Assembly (NCBI GenBank): GCA_014871385.1
Contig: CM026424.1
Span: forward strand, 3,351,131 to 3,415,130
Source of the DNA: Ceratodon purpureus
Taxonomy: Eukaryota; Streptophyta; Bryopsida; Pseudoditrichales; Ditrichaceae
Direction of reading: 5' to 3'
DNA: 64,000 bases
In this document: positions 36,629 to 49,504 of the stretch, one piece after another
Position numbering within the stretch: position 1 is the stretch's first letter
Layout: each line of letters opens with the position of its first letter
Translations under genes and position numbers: made by a program
Notes under the pieces: model-generated
What the model saw: the letters and a program-made list of their open reading frames with translations, nothing else
The model's database searches: none
What the model was told of the DNA's origin: nothing

Positions 36629-37891
36629 TCATTTCTTAAACCTTTTCGACTCAAATGTATTATTGTAAACTATCTTTTGTTTTCTATTATTTATCCCCTT
36701 TTCTAATATTTTTCTAGCCTCTTTCTCTTCTTTACGTTGTTGGACCAAGACACTCGGTGCACCCATTTGCCTTCTTAATTTTTCACAAGCTGCTTTAATC
36801 ACTTTCTCCTTTAAAACTAATGCTATTCCAATTTGGGTATTTCCGAAGTTTTCTCTAGTATAATGATATATCTTAGAAGAATCAAACAATAATATCGTGC
36901 CTTGTTGAGGTTTAATATATATATTCCACTCTGGAAATACAAATTCTCCCCCTCGACCTGTATTGTTATCGGATTGAAACCAAATTATAAAACCGTGGAG
37001 TGTGTCTGTGACATCAATATGAGGAATCACATAATAATTTTTTGTTATAGACAGAAGTGAAAACGGACTACATCCAACTCTACACCAAAAGTCCGGTATT
37101 GTATTTGGATGTAGCACTTCTAATTCATTCATCCATGATGAAAAATTTGATTGTAGTATTTTAGATACCATTGATGTCCAATCCGCTCCCATTTCACTTA
37201 ATAATCCCGGAGGGAATTCATTAGTAAGGGCTGCAGATCTTCCCGGATGTATGTATTCCCCAAAATCATCTGTTTCATTAATATACCTCCATCCTGTTAA
37301 AACCATGTCTGCCCCTCCCATGGTTTTGCCCCTGGCTACTGTACCCCCATTTTTATATATTGTATTCAAAGTCTTATAGGATTCCTCACACATCTTCTCT
37401 TCAAGATTGTTAAAAAGAACTATGCCCAAAACTTTTCCATTTTTATAAAAAATAGAAGAGTTAGAAACTTGTGACATTTGTAATAGGTTTTCCTCGTAAT
37501 TCTTTCTATTGAATTTTGAGTGCGGTCCAACCTTAATCACATGTTGAATTTCATTTGGAATTGAAACACCATCATTCCGAAGTGATTCTATAATTTTCAA
37601 AGAATCTTGGATTCCCAGAAACATATTCCCATTTCTGTCAGTGGATTTAGAGACATCACCACTAACAGTAGTCACTTCGGATTTAGAGACATCACCACTA
37701 ACAGTAGTCACTTCAGTTTCATGAATACCAATTTTAACATCATCTTCACCCGTAGGTTTACATGTAGTACCTAAGTTTTGCTTCCTAGCCCACTTTTCAT
37801 GATGCCTACCTCCCTTGTGGTCATCAAACTGTTTAGAACTGGTAAAATATTTACCACATTCACAAAGTCTAGGAAATTGAAGAGTTGTCAT
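36629..37891 (-). CDS. Zinc-finger TET/JBP-like 2OG-Fe(II) dioxygenase, gene 2 (intronless)
   Basis: A single open frame of 420 residues. A U1-type zinc finger lies at the extreme N-terminus (C10, C12, H25, H31). Then comes a linker with a perfect 12-residue tandem repeat (EVTTVSGDVSKS, residues 60-71 and 72-83). The C-terminal half has MVLTGWRY (compare MMCSGFRH in gene 1), SITKNYYVIPHIDVTDTLHG with the HxD iron motif H291/D293, GFIIWF, GGEFVFPEWNIYIKPQQGTI, and the distal His 343 in KIYHYT followed by NTQIGIALVL. Strand order and spacing match gene 1, so the two are paralogues, though sequence identity is low. The tail is Lys/Arg-rich and could be a nuclear signal. Gene 1 has three exons and this gene none, so they are not recent copies. 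The 2OG-anchoring Arg/Lys position appears to be Gln here. Confidence 0.75.
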   Translation of the reverse strand: MTTLQFPRLCECGKYFTSSKQFDDHKGGRHHEKWARKQNLGTTCKPTGEDDVKIGIHETEVTTVSGDVSKSEVTTVSGDVSKSTDRNGNMFLGIQDSLKIIESLRNDGVSIPNEIQHVIKVGPHSKFNRKNYEENLLQMSQVSNSSIFYKNGKVLGIVLFNNLEEKMCEESYKTLNTIYKNGGTVARGKTMGGADMVLTGWRYINETDDFGEYIHPGRSAALTNEFPPGLLSEMGADWTSMVSKILQSNFSSWMNELEVLHPNTIPDFWCRVGCSPFSLLSITKNYYVIPHIDVTDTLHGFIIWFQSDNNTGRGGEFVFPEWNIYIKPQQGTILLFDSSKIYHYTRENFGNTQIGIALVLKEKVIKAACEKLRRQMGAPSVLVQQRKEEKEARKILEKGINNRKQKIVYNNTFESKRFKK

Positions 37892-38400
37892 TTTGATAAT
37901 ATGAATTTATTTCAATAAGAAAAGTCTCACTAAAATAAATATGTCTTGAAATAAATAAAGTATGGAAATATAAGGAGAATGAAGAAAATATATTAAATGT
38001 ATAAAACATAGAGTAACAGCTTGTATTTATAGTTCAAATTTTGTAAAAATAAATTAAAAGTTTAAAAGAAAGGAAAATCTAAAAGTAAAAGTATAATTTT
38101 AAATGAAGATCTAATATAAAGTGAAAGTACAATCTAAAATGACGATCTAATATAAAGTGAAAGTTCAAATTACAATAGAAGTGAAACTAAGTATTCAAGT
38201 TAAAAGTCAAGGTTGAAATTTATAATATTTTTAAAAATTAGAAAAGTCCAATTTCATGCTAAAGTTAAAGACCAAATTCAAGCAAAAGTAAAAGTCCTAA
38301 TTCAACCTAAAATAAAAGTCCAAGTTCAAACTAAAGTAAAAGTACCAATTCAAGCTAAAGTAAAAGCCCAAAATAAGATTGTGAATTCCAAAAGAAGAAT
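37892..38400. repeat. Upstream AT-rich region with short tandem repeats
   Basis: 38090-38170 has two units of about 42 bases (gatctaatataaagtgaaag). 38230-38376 has about six 24-bp units of an aaagtaaaagtccaattcaa type. The ORF at 38213 (KVKVLIQP-type repeats) is a by-product of the 24-base period. Confidence 0.7.
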
Positions 38401-39449
38401 ATTTTTCAATCAAATAAGAAAAATGAATAATTGGCAGGAAGAACTATGAATTGGAAAATGGTTGGCACATGATAAAAACTACATGATAGAATCCAAATCG
38501 ATCCATGTTATTTATGATAATGATTTATATCGTTAATAATTCTATAATTAAATTCTTTAAAAAATAGAAATTCATAAGGTTAAATAAATAAATATCAAAA
38601 AATAAACTTTAGAGATATTTATCTAATCTTAGAGATACTTAAAAATTAGAAGTGAAAATTTGCTAAGAGAACTGTATAAACAAAATGGTTTTGAAATCCC
38701 AAGTATTACCAAATTTGGGTAAGTTTCTTTGAAAATCCAATATCTATGATTGGCATGATCTCAAATAGTGAGGAAATTCACAGACACAAGACAAGTAGTA
38801 AACATTAGACTAGATTTGCCTCATGTCAATAAACCATTCCAATTCTATATAAAATCTACATGTACAGAAGAAATAATTTGACATAAACTAGTTATGTTAT
38901 AATTTCATTTGATATTACTATCATCTATTACTTATTTTAACTTTGATTTTGGTTCCTTTGTACAAATATTTCGTAAAGAATACTAAATAACGTAAAAACA
39001 CCCGATGAAGTGGCTAAAACTTTTGATGTCCAACCATGCAATCCATGAAGGGCAAATAAATTCATTCAAGTTCAACAGCTTGGATTCAAAATATTTTTGC
39101 ACCCATGAGTAATGATATGGCGCTGATTAATTGTAAAATACAAATACAAAAAGAAATATCGTAATACAATGAACTTAATAAAATCCAAACATTGACCGAT
39201 GATGTCTATAATAGTAAAGAAACTATACTATCTTAGGTGTAAAATATATGTACTAGTATCCTATATCTATATTACCCATCATACTAAAATTTACAAAATT
39301 TTTAGTATCTACGTGACTGACACTTAACTTGCCATAAGTGTTCAATCAAATCACGGGGAAGACGAAAAAATGTATCATAATTTTCGATTTCCATTGTACC
39401 TTGTACATAGTTGTCGAAAGTCAAACCTCTTTGAATATGAGAGACATTT
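38401..39449. other. AT-rich spacer, no gene seen
   Basis: No coding, RNA or repeat feature could be supported. Confidence 0.4.
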
Positions 39450-39935
39450 CCAAAATCAAGAATTTTTCCTTTAAAAATTTGTCAAAATTCGAGATTTTTG
39501 AATTTTTGAATTTTGTTTTCTTCTGAAAATCACAAATTCATGAAGGTACCTATTCACCGTTCAATTTTTCTTTAGCTCACAAATTGTTTTTGTAATGCAT
39601 GTTTTACTATTTTGTCAATTTTATACCTTCTTACAGAAAATAATTTTTATGAACGTCTAAAAAGCGTTTTTTTGGCCTAAATTTTTGCATGAGCATACCT
39701 AACCTAGTTAGCTACATGGAAAAAAATGTGACCAAAACGTTTGAATTAATAATCATCAAGTCTCCCTTTGGCCCATTTGCACCATGCCTCTCGGCTAAGG
39801 CCCCAAAACATATCTGCTGAAACTTTGAACACTACGATCTCACTAATGAAAAACATCCAACGGTTGAAATTTGAATCAGTTCTTCCTAGTAGGGTTAGGT
39901 ACAAGATCTTACGGTTGAATTTCCAAAAAAAGATA
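39450..39935. mobile_element. Decayed relative of the TTAA-flanked element at 1256-2184
   Basis: This segment aligns with about 1600-2100 in the same orientation. Shared tracts include ttagctacatggaaaaaaat-like sequence, aataatcaagtctccctt, caacggttgaaattt and agatcttacggttg. Its right end is cut off at 39936, where the 873-bp direct repeat begins, and no intact terminal repeats remain. Confidence 0.6.
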
Positions 39936-40808
39936 AACTTGATGTGTAATTTCATTAAACTTATACAAAGACTGAGTGAAGGGTTGGCTGGTAGGAAGCT
40001 ATAGAACTATGTGAAAAGTCTTTTCCTAGTATATTATCTTGGAATGTAAATGGATTTAGTTTTAAATTAATGTATACTTTATTATTACCAATCTGCAATC
40101 TCCGTTTTTGTAGCAGCATCTATACTAATACTGACGAACTATTTCAACTAAGTGGTTTTAGAATTTTCAACTCCGTGGTTTGAGAATTTTTAAAAAGAAA
40201 TTAATATTTCTTTTGTTAACCAGTTTTAGGATTGGGGTTTTGTGGTTTATCACCTTAATAGCTGGTAGTATGAAAGTGGCTTGATGGTATTTTGGAATGT
40301 GAAAAATGTTTCATGGAGTTAAATGTGTGAGTGTAGTTAGATAGTATAGTATATGGTAGTAGTTTAGTGTATTACGTGGGATATCATCTGGTTTGCTTGT
40401 TGAAAAAATCTTTGAAAGTTCCCGAGATAGTCTGTACAGTTCAATGGGTGGTATCATCTCTGATAAGCAATGGGGTCATGTGAAAGAGTCTGACAGTGTG
40501 TGATAGAAAACTTCTGCATTGAACCATGTCAGACTCCTTAAACGCCAGTGTATCAGAAAATTTAGCTGCAATCCTTATGTTCTAACTTGATATTTGAAAC
40601 CAACAAAACGGAGATTCCTCAATATGATCAAAGACACCACGATCACATAGCTCACCTAGCTGGACAACGGCTACAATATGCAATCCCCAAACTCACATGC
40701 CTCCAAAATTCCCAAAGAAAACAAAACTAGTTACCAACAAATGGAACCTGTTGTTATTTAACATTCTAGGGTACGAACTTTAGGCTATCTGTCATATCTC
40801 GCACAAGG
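39936..40808. repeat. 873-bp direct repeat, copy 1
   Basis: By eye it is identical to 49836-50708 except for two substitutions, with no indels (constant offset of 9900). Its right part (40624 onwards) overlaps repeat X. It has no recognised coding content. Confidence 0.9.
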
Positions 40809-42181
40809 AGCACATTGTCATAAATGGTGGGAGTTCTCTGGAGACAAATTGCAGCTTAGTGTATACTATTATGACTTGGCTGCAACCGTCAAATCAGCAG
40901 ATTGTCTATATTGAACATGGACGTACTGCAGCACAGGGGCCAAACTTCCGACTGAAATTCAGCTTTGCATACAGCTTAGGCCTATGTGCAAAGGTATTCT
41001 GAATAAAAACATATAGTTTTAGATTGGGCCAAGTTAGACAACCAGGTTCAAATTATGAAGGTGGTTCAGCCCGGCTGTTAATCCTAGCTGGCCTGTGTGG
41101 CTGTTTGTGACTTTGTGATGTGAGAATAAGGTGGCACAAATTTCAAGGGAACAGTATGAACCTCCAGCCATATTTGTGGCAAGACATCACTTATGAAAGA
41201 CAGACGGAGAGGGAGAACACATTCGCAAGATTGTTCCATGTAGGGCCCAAAACCCCCTCGTTGACAAGAATTTAAATAATGAAACATATTAGGTTGACGT
41301 GAGAGCACAGAGCTCAAAATAATATTCCAATGTAGATCACACTCTTCAAATGGAGTTTTGTCTTGGGAAAGCCCCAAATTCCCCCTCCTCCACCTTGAAT
41401 ATTTCACTGTGGGATGGGTCAGATGATACCTTATGTGCAAACTTATGGACATATCATCTGTGGGTCGACATATGGACATCTTTGTTGTTCACATCAGTTG
41501 ATGTGTGCTCATTTTCAATTTATTGGTTCCTTTGTTGCTACCATGGTTTTTTAATTATTGATATTCTTGAGCACAATGCTTAACCCTTTAGTGCCAGGGT
41601 GGTTTTGGAGAAACCATTGTTTTTTGGTTGATGTATTTTTAAAACTCTCTTTGTTGAAATTAGTGATATTATTAATAATATCCAATCGTATGAATGTAAA
41701 TATTGCTTAATGAAACAAGTGTCAATTAAATATCTGTAAGATCAGATCGTTGGATTGGAAAACTACAATATGTCTTTGATCTGTACCACAGTCCGGGGAG
41801 TTTTTTTTGCTTAACCGGATATTTTCTGACATTTTCACAAACCAACCGGTTTTTGGAAAAACAATTCGGCTAGGCCTTTAGAAAATAGAGAATATTCTTA
41901 GATTTTCCCTTAAAACGATCGGTTATTTTCCTACACTTTGCTATTTCATTCGGAAATTTTCAATTTCACCGGCTAGGTCGTAACTAAATGCCGGTACTCC
42001 CCGTTCATAGATCTGTACAATGTACATTCAAAAATGAGATTTTGGAGGTGTCTGACTTCAAGGTTAAATAGAATTTGGGTTAAATTTTCAAAATTAAAAG
42101 TAAAGATGTTCAGCAATGGTTTATATCAACACCTCTTCATTGCAATTTTTCATGTCAAGAACATACTTATACATAATTACT
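40624..42181. repeat. Repeat X, right copy (inverted relative to 21987-22829)
   Basis: This is an inverted near-identical copy of 21987-22829, interrupted by the 730-bp insertion at 41305-42034. Confidence 0.8.
41300..42039. mobile_element. 730-bp insertion with 5-bp target duplication TGAGA
   Basis: Comparison with the uninterrupted left copy of repeat X shows a precise 730-bp insertion (41305-42034). It is flanked by TGAGA on both sides (41300-41304 and 42035-42039). The inserted sequence starts gcacagagctc and ends acattcaaaaa, with no clear inverted ends and no credible gene. Class unknown. Confidence 0.75.
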
Positions 42182-42540
42182 AAACCTGCTTTACATATCT
42201 TTAAGGACATATAAATTGCTATTCCTATGAACAAAGTTCAATTGAGAATCCACTTTCGAGAATTTAGATAAAACAAAGAAGATTAATTTGAAAAGAAAAG
42301 GCTTTTTGATACAAAGGCATTTTGCATACTTTGGAAAACTCTACAATCAGCAAATCATCAACTTTTTTAATTCAATATGTGTATATATATATATATATAT
42401 ATTTTTGGAATGTATTTAAAATGTCATTTTCTTCATTTTACTGAAATAAAATGTAGACAATGACAATCTTGACATTCTAAAAGTACACCTTTGAAAATAA
42501 AATAAAATCTTGTATGTTAGTTCATTCATATTTAATTTAT
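42182..42540. other. AT-rich spacer with a TA microsatellite
   Basis: An (AT)n tract of about 24 bases lies at about 42378-42402. No gene is seen. Confidence 0.5.
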
Positions 42541-45318
42541 TTGCGCATATTCAAGAATTTTTAAATAAAAGCAAAAATTAAATTAAAAAGTTGTGTCAAA
42601 GTCTATGAAGGAGACTAAGGGCCGGTAGGTGGGACTGCAGAGAGAGGGTAGAGTGGGGAGGGACGAAGGGGGGGGGGGGGTCCAAGGGTGGATGAAACCG
42701 GCACAAGCACCACATTGGTTGCCACGTCAATCTCATCATACTTGGTACCCCATTTACATTACAACATGTTACAGTGGTCAGTTATATCCAAGCCTCTCAC
42801 AAAAGTCCCATTTGATATGGGACATTTGAGAGGAACTGTAGGTTCCGAAGGGCTCCGGTGAGTAATCCGGGAAGGGAAGGATCCAGGTTCTGCCTCGTCT
42901 GCAGCTGCTCCCACAAGCTGAGAGCCAAAATATTTCAGTGCACTTGCATTTGAAAACAATCTTGAAATATCTAGAGATCCATAAATGCTTGTATTATCCA
43001 ATGATCTGGAAAACAAAAGTAATTCAAGATGGAAAAGAAATTAGCACCAAATTATATGAATGTGTGTAGAATAGATTTCAATAATATATGATCCAACATT
43101 TAAATAGCTCAAAGACATTGGAATATAATGTTAAAATATATAGAGATACTTACAGCGTTTCTAGATGAGTGAGTTCCGCGATCCAGTTTGGAAAATTTTC
43201 TCCTTGGAAATTGTTGTACCTCAAATTTTTAATGGATATGGAGAACCCATTGGTGCATACATTTCAAAACTTAGATAGATTAATGACTACTAATTCCATG
43301 TCTAAATTGAACTAAAAAAAACTAAATTAAATCCCAATCAATTTATTTTTTGGTGGTGTTTATAAAATCACAGTTTGGAATTCTTCAAAAAATACATGGA
43401 CTAAGATAAGATAATCAAATAATCTGAGCATAATTTAAATTCGCATTTTTATAATAAAATGATAATTATTTGAATCTGGACAAGTTGGAATGAACTTACA
43501 ATGTCTTGAAATTTGTTAAAGAACTCAAATTTGGTATGTGTCCCCAAAACGAATTGATTATGTCTCAAATTTCTAGAATCACACCTTTGAAAAAGATTAA
43601 TATCATGGCATTTACATTGGAGGTTAATTTGAATTTTTTCATTTGAAAAATTGATGTTATTATCAAGAATACTTACAAGTATTGAATGTTTTGTAACAAA
43701 CTCATATTGGGAAAATATCCTTTGAAATTATTGTTAGAAACATCTCTGCATCAAGCTCCAAAACAATATCAAAGACATAAAAAAATTTGAAACAGTTTCT
43801 AAAATAATGTTAAGAATAAATAAGCAGTACAAATTAAAAATATTTTAAAAATTAAAAAAAGAAGATTAAATTGGTGAAAAGTGGCCTACAAGTAATATAA
43901 GGAAGGAGGAGTTAGATTCGGAAGAGTTCCACTGAATTGATTTTTGGACAAACATTTGTTTTTTTAAACTCTATCAAATCATGCAACATAACAAATTAAT
44001 TACTAACTTATTGAATTACAGCATAATAATTCAACGAGTCACCTAAGCTCACAATATTTACAGGAAATAAAAGAATACATTGACAATTATTAACAAATTA
44101 TTTGTGGCTAGTAATTACAAGATACATTTATAAGTGTGTTCTCCAAAGACGAAGGACTGAAATTGAGAACTTGGGCAAATGTTACACTTACAGTTCAATT
44201 AAAGAGGATTGGAACTGAAACATTGTTTGGTTCAAAACACCAAACAGTAAGTTTTGAGATGCATTTAATGTTTGCAAACCCATGGTCTTGGACAAAAAAT
44301 CTCCAGGAATTTCTCCAGTAAATTTGTTTCTACTCAAGTCTCTGCAAATATGCAACAAATATTTATAAGTAAGATGTTAATGATATTGACAAAGAAGGTA
44401 GTTTGAATAATTTAAAACAGTAAAGTTAGTCTTTGCCACGTAATGAAAGAATTACAAATCTGTTGGTGAAGTAATTATGTAAATACAACTATCAATTGAG
44501 ATGGTGTAAGAATTTACAGATAATGAAGAGCTTCTGATGATGTGATTGATACAGGTATTGATCCATTCAAACTATTGCCTCCAAATTTTCTGGAATAAAA
44601 GATATTAAGTCACATTTAGAATATGAAATTTTCTAGATTCTAAATATTAGGAGAACGATAATATAATTCCATAAAACCTGAAACACAATTCAAATACCAT
44701 GAGCATTTTGGGAAATAGCCAAAAAAGTTATCAGCTTCTAATAAAACAAGTAGGTAAAAACTATATAGTTTGATTTTTTATTAAATTTTATTAAAATAAA
44801 TTTAGTTATTTAAAATAAAGACATGGTTTAAATCAATTTTTAAAAAGAACCCCAAAAAAGTGTATATGAAGAGAAAACTAAGCTTACATTGAATTTAAGC
44901 TTCTTAATTTGGTGAAGTTAGGAAGTGGACCAGTTAAATTTTGAGCCCCTCCTATGGTTCTACAAAAGAACAAAGAATTATTTTTGCTTTGTAAGAAATC
45001 AATGGCAACTTGATGTTAGTATAAAATTGATGATCATTCAATGATTAAGTCACTAAGAAATTGATTGATGATGATAAATTCAACAAATAATCAATGGCAT
45101 TGTGAAGGAGAATATTTAAAAGAAATTTACTTACAATGATGCTAAATTAGTCAAATTTCCAAATGATGGTGGTAAGTTGCCTATAAGATGAGGAGATGTA
45201 ATCACTTTGCACATCAACCAATCTTAGTATATTGCTTCAATGAAGAAGAATGTTAAGAAAAATAGTTATTTATCAGTATAATCAATAAAGGAAATGATAA
45301 ATAATAAAGTATAAATAT
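42541..45318 (-). pseudogene. LRR exon array, copy C
   Basis: Minus-strand copy of the 2.78-kb LRR unit, nearly identical to copies A, B and D. The exons for LSRNKFTGEIPGDF, GGNSLNGSIPVSI and NWIAELTHLETL are all recognisable. It has no signal peptide, membrane or kinase exons of its own. The homopolymer at 42668-42680 is 13 G, against 15 in copy D and 18 (as C) in copy A. Confidence 0.75.
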
Positions 45319-48300
45319 TTGCGCATATTCAAGAATTTTTAAATAAAAGCAAAAATTAAATTAAAAAGTTGTGTCAAAGTCTATGAAGGAGACTAAGGGC
45401 CGGTAGGTGGGACTGCAGAGAGAGGGTAGAGTGGGGAGGGACGAAGGGGGGGGGGGGGGGTCCAAGGGTGGATGAAATCCGGCACAAGCACCACATTGGT
45501 TGCCACGTCAATCTCATCATACTTGGTACCCCATTTACATTACAACATGTTACAGTGGTCAGTTATATCCAAGCCTCTCACAAAAGTCCCATTTGATATG
45601 GGACATTTGAGAGGAACTGTAGGTTCCGAAGGGCTCCGGTGAGTAATCCGGGAAGGGAAGGATCCAGGTTCTGCCTCGTCTGCAGCTGCTCCCACAAGCT
45701 GAGAGCCAAAATATTTCAGTGCACTTGCATTTGAAAACAATCTTGAAATATCTAGAGATCCATAAATGCTTGTATTATCCAATGATCTGGAAAACAAAAG
45801 TAATTCAAGATGGAAAAGAAATTAGCACCAAATTATATGAATGTGTGTAGAATAGATTTCAATAATATATGATCCAACATTTAAATAGCTCAAAGACATT
45901 GGAATATAATGTTAAAATATATAGAGATACTTACAGCGTTTCTAGATGAGTGAGTTCCGCGATCCAGTTTGGAAAATTTTCTCCTTGGAAATTGTTGTAC
46001 CTCAAATTTTTAATGGATATGGAGAACCCATTGGTGCATACATTTCAAAACTTAGATAGATTAATGACTACTAATTCCATGTCTAAATTGAACTAAAAAA
46101 AACTAAATTAAATCCCAATCAATTTATTTTTTGGTGGTGTTTATAAAATCACAGTTTGGAATTCTTCAAAAAATACATGGACTAAGATAAGATAATCAAA
46201 TAATCTGAGCATAATTTAAATTCGCATTTTTATAATAAAATGATAATTATTTGAATCTGGACAAGTTGGAATGAACTTACAATGTCTTGAAATTTGTTAA
46301 AGAACTCAAATTTGGTATGTGTCCCCAAAACGAATTGATTATGTCTCAAATTTCTAGAATCACACCTTTGAAAAAGATTAATATCATGGCATTTACATTG
46401 GAGGTTAATTTGAATTTTTTCATTTGAAAAATTGATGTTATTATCAAGAATACTTACAAGTATTGAATGTTTTGTAACAAACTCATATTGGGAAAATATC
46501 CTTTGAAATTATTGTTAGAAACATCTCTGCATCAAGCTCCAAAACAATATCAAAGACATAAAAAAATTTGAAACAGTTTCTAAAATAATGTTAGGAATAA
46601 ATAAGCAGTACAAATTAAAAATATTTTAAAAATTAAAAAAAGAAGATTAAATTGGTGAAAAGTGGCCTACAAGTAATATAAGGAAGGAGGAGTTAGATTC
46701 GGAAGAGTTCCACTGAATTGATTTTTGGACAAACATTTGTTTTTTTAAACTCTATCAAATCATGCAACATAACAAATTAATTACTAACTTATTGAATTAC
46801 AGCATAATAATTCAACGAGTCACCTAAGCTCACAATATTTACAGGAAATAAAAGAATACATTGACAATTATTAACAAATTATTTGTGGCTAGTAATTACA
46901 AGATACATTTATAAGTGTGTTCTCCAAAGACGAAGGACTGAAATTGAGAACTTGGGCAAATGTTACACTTACAGTTCAATTAAAGAGGATTGGAACTGAA
47001 ACATTGTTTGGTTCAAAACACCAAACAGTAAGTTTTGAGATGCATTTAATGTTTGCAAACCCATGGTCTTGGACAAAAAATCTCCAGGAATTTCTCCAGT
47101 AAATTTGTTTCTACTCAAGTCTCTGCAAATATGCAACAAATATTTATAAGTAAGATGTTAATGATATTGACAAAGAAGGTAGTTTGAATAATTTAAAACA
47201 GTAAAGTTAGTCTTTGCCACGTAATGAAAGAATTACAAATCTGTTGGTGAAGTAATTATGTAAATACAACTATCAATTGAGATGGTGTAAGAATTTACAG
47301 ATAATGAAGAGCTTCTGATGATGTGATTGATACAGGTATTGATCCATTCAAACTATTGCCTCCAAATTTTCTGGAATAAAAGATATTAAGTCACATTTAG
47401 AATATGAAATTTTCTAGATTCTAAATATTAGGAGAACGATAATATAATTCCATAAAACCTGAAACACAATTCAAATACCATGAGCATTTTGGGAAATAGC
47501 CAAAAAAGTTATCAGCTTCTAATAAAACAAGTAGGTAAAAACTATATAGTTTGATTTTTTATTAAATTTTATTAAAATAAATTTAGTTATTTAAAATAAA
47601 GACATGGTTTAAATCAATTTTTAAAAAGAACCCCAAAAAAGTGTATATGAAGAGAAAATTAAGCTTACATTGAATTTAAGCTTCTTAATTTGGTGAAGTT
47701 AGGAAGTGGACTAGTTAAATTTTGAGCCCCTCCTATGGTTCTACAAAAGAACAAAGAATTATTTTTGCTTTGTAAGAAATCAATGGCAACTTGATGTTAG
47801 TATAAAATTGATGATCATTCAATGATTAAGTCACTAAGAAATTGATTGATGATGATAAATTCAACAAATAATCAATGGCATTGTGAAGGAGAATATTTAA
47901 AAGAAATTTACTTACAATGATGCTAAATTAGTCAAATTTCCAAATGATGGTGGTAAGTTGCCTATAAGATGAGGAGATGTAATCACTTTGCACATCAACC
48001 AATCTTAGTATATTGCTTCAATGAAGAAGAATGTTAAGAAAAATAGTTATTTATCAGTATAATCAATAAAGGAAATGATAAATAATAAAGTATAAAATCA
48101 CGTGTTTTTGAAAATATACTACATATCGACTACCTTAAACATAATTGTAAGCTACCTTGAATAAAATCATAAATAACTTACAACATAACAATGTAAACAT
48201 TCCATCGAGTAGTATCATTTGTCCATTGCTTTTGAAGGCATCTCACACCAAACCATGGTTTCAAAGGATCACAAGGTTCTTCATTTGAACCACACCAACT

Positions 48301-48935
48301 TACTAAATCTCCATTCCAAGTTTGATGAGGTTGAGCCTGCCAATTCGCACAGGTTTGGGACATAGCATCCACTAACACAATCACCACATTATCCAATTCT
48401 ATATAAGTTAAATTTCAAAGAATTAAAATTTTAGAATGATTTACTTAGAACTTAGTTTGGATTATATATGGGGACACTCTAAAACCATGCCAAAAATTAT
48501 ACATAGAAAATATTTCAAAAGTACAAAAAACTTAGCTTAAATGATAAATCCACGGTTAAGACATATTAATTAAAAAAAATAATTGGTAGAAATTCCCCTT
48601 TTTGAACAAGGAAAGTTACAAAATAGTCTTATCTTCTATATTTGACATTCTATATATTTTGTATCAAATTATGGCAATACTATCTATATATTCAAAATTT
48701 AAACCCAATACCCTAAACCTTTAACAATTCTAAGCTTTAATTAAAAAATCCGGTAGTTACTCATCACAGTTTGGAACCCACATTAGACAAAATGACCAAC
48801 ATAAATTTTGAGAGAGAATGAGGCGATCTAGTATGACTTACATTCCACTCGACCCAAAACATATGAACTGTTCTGCCCAGCAGAACATGAAATGAAGAGG
48901 AAGAGGAACACCAAGGCCATGAATGACAAATCCAT
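45319..48935 (-). pseudogene. LRR receptor-like gene copy D with its 5' exons (probable source copy)
   Basis: Only this copy has a gene start. 48935-48842 encodes a signal peptide (MDLSFMALVFLFLFISCSAG). 48398-48182 encodes an LRR N-terminal cap (WNGDLVSWCG, then PWFGVRCLQKQW). The LRR exon array runs from about 47960 down to 45540. The two 5' exons do not join cleanly, because direct splicing brings a stop codon into frame. The first LRR exon phase is also unclear. There is no kinase domain. It could be a truncated secreted LRR protein or a decayed receptor. The array end at 48095 is the boundary of the duplicated unit, so upstream exons were not copied. Confidence 0.65.
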
Positions 48936-49504
48936 GCTATCAATATTGGCAACAGAGAATTGTACTCTTGTGCACTGATGTGTGCACTTGTTAGTTACAA
49001 GACTCATCACTGTTTTTCGCAAGACCTTTCAACCTGTATATGCACCATTGAAGCAACCAACTGTAAGTTAGTGAGTGATTGTTTATATATGAGTGATATC
49101 AGTGTAGACATGTTAGTAGATTCCCTCCCCTCACTGATTTTACTTCAGATTAGAGTTACATCAGGTGATATGGCCAGTTAGTGATATGTAGAACACTTGT
49201 GTAACAATTCTGGAAACCAATGGCTGATTCTTTAAACAAATCTGAATTCTTATTTGTCAGTAATTAACTATAATTTAAATGTATGTTTATTATATCATAT
49301 AGTAATCTGCTGTTTAGAATAAGTTTTAGAATAAAAGTTTGGATTTTACATCAAATTTGTGCAGCTTACCACCAAGTCAGTAAACATATCATCAAATTAA
49401 AGTATCTCTGTGTATTTTAGTGATTATACAAATGTAAAAAGTGTTCTGATTATAGTGAAAAAGAATTATGTGCTAATGAGTAATTTGTTGCAATTGGAAT
49501 ACAG
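48936..49504. other. Spacer between divergent LRR 5' end and dioxygenase fragment
   Basis: No gene is seen. It would hold the LRR gene promoter (leftward) and the last intron of the rightward dioxygenase fragment. Confidence 0.4.

Noticed and set aside
38213-38449. 78-codon ORF with KVKVLIQP-type repeats
   Set aside because: It follows a 24-bp AT-rich tandem repeat and has no flanking coding features.
41084-41479. Minus-strand ORF of 131 codons in repeat X as a gene
   Set aside because: It spans the junction of the 730-bp insertion, has no recognisable domain, and its left-copy counterpart (22107-22349) differs in its N-terminal part only because of that insertion.
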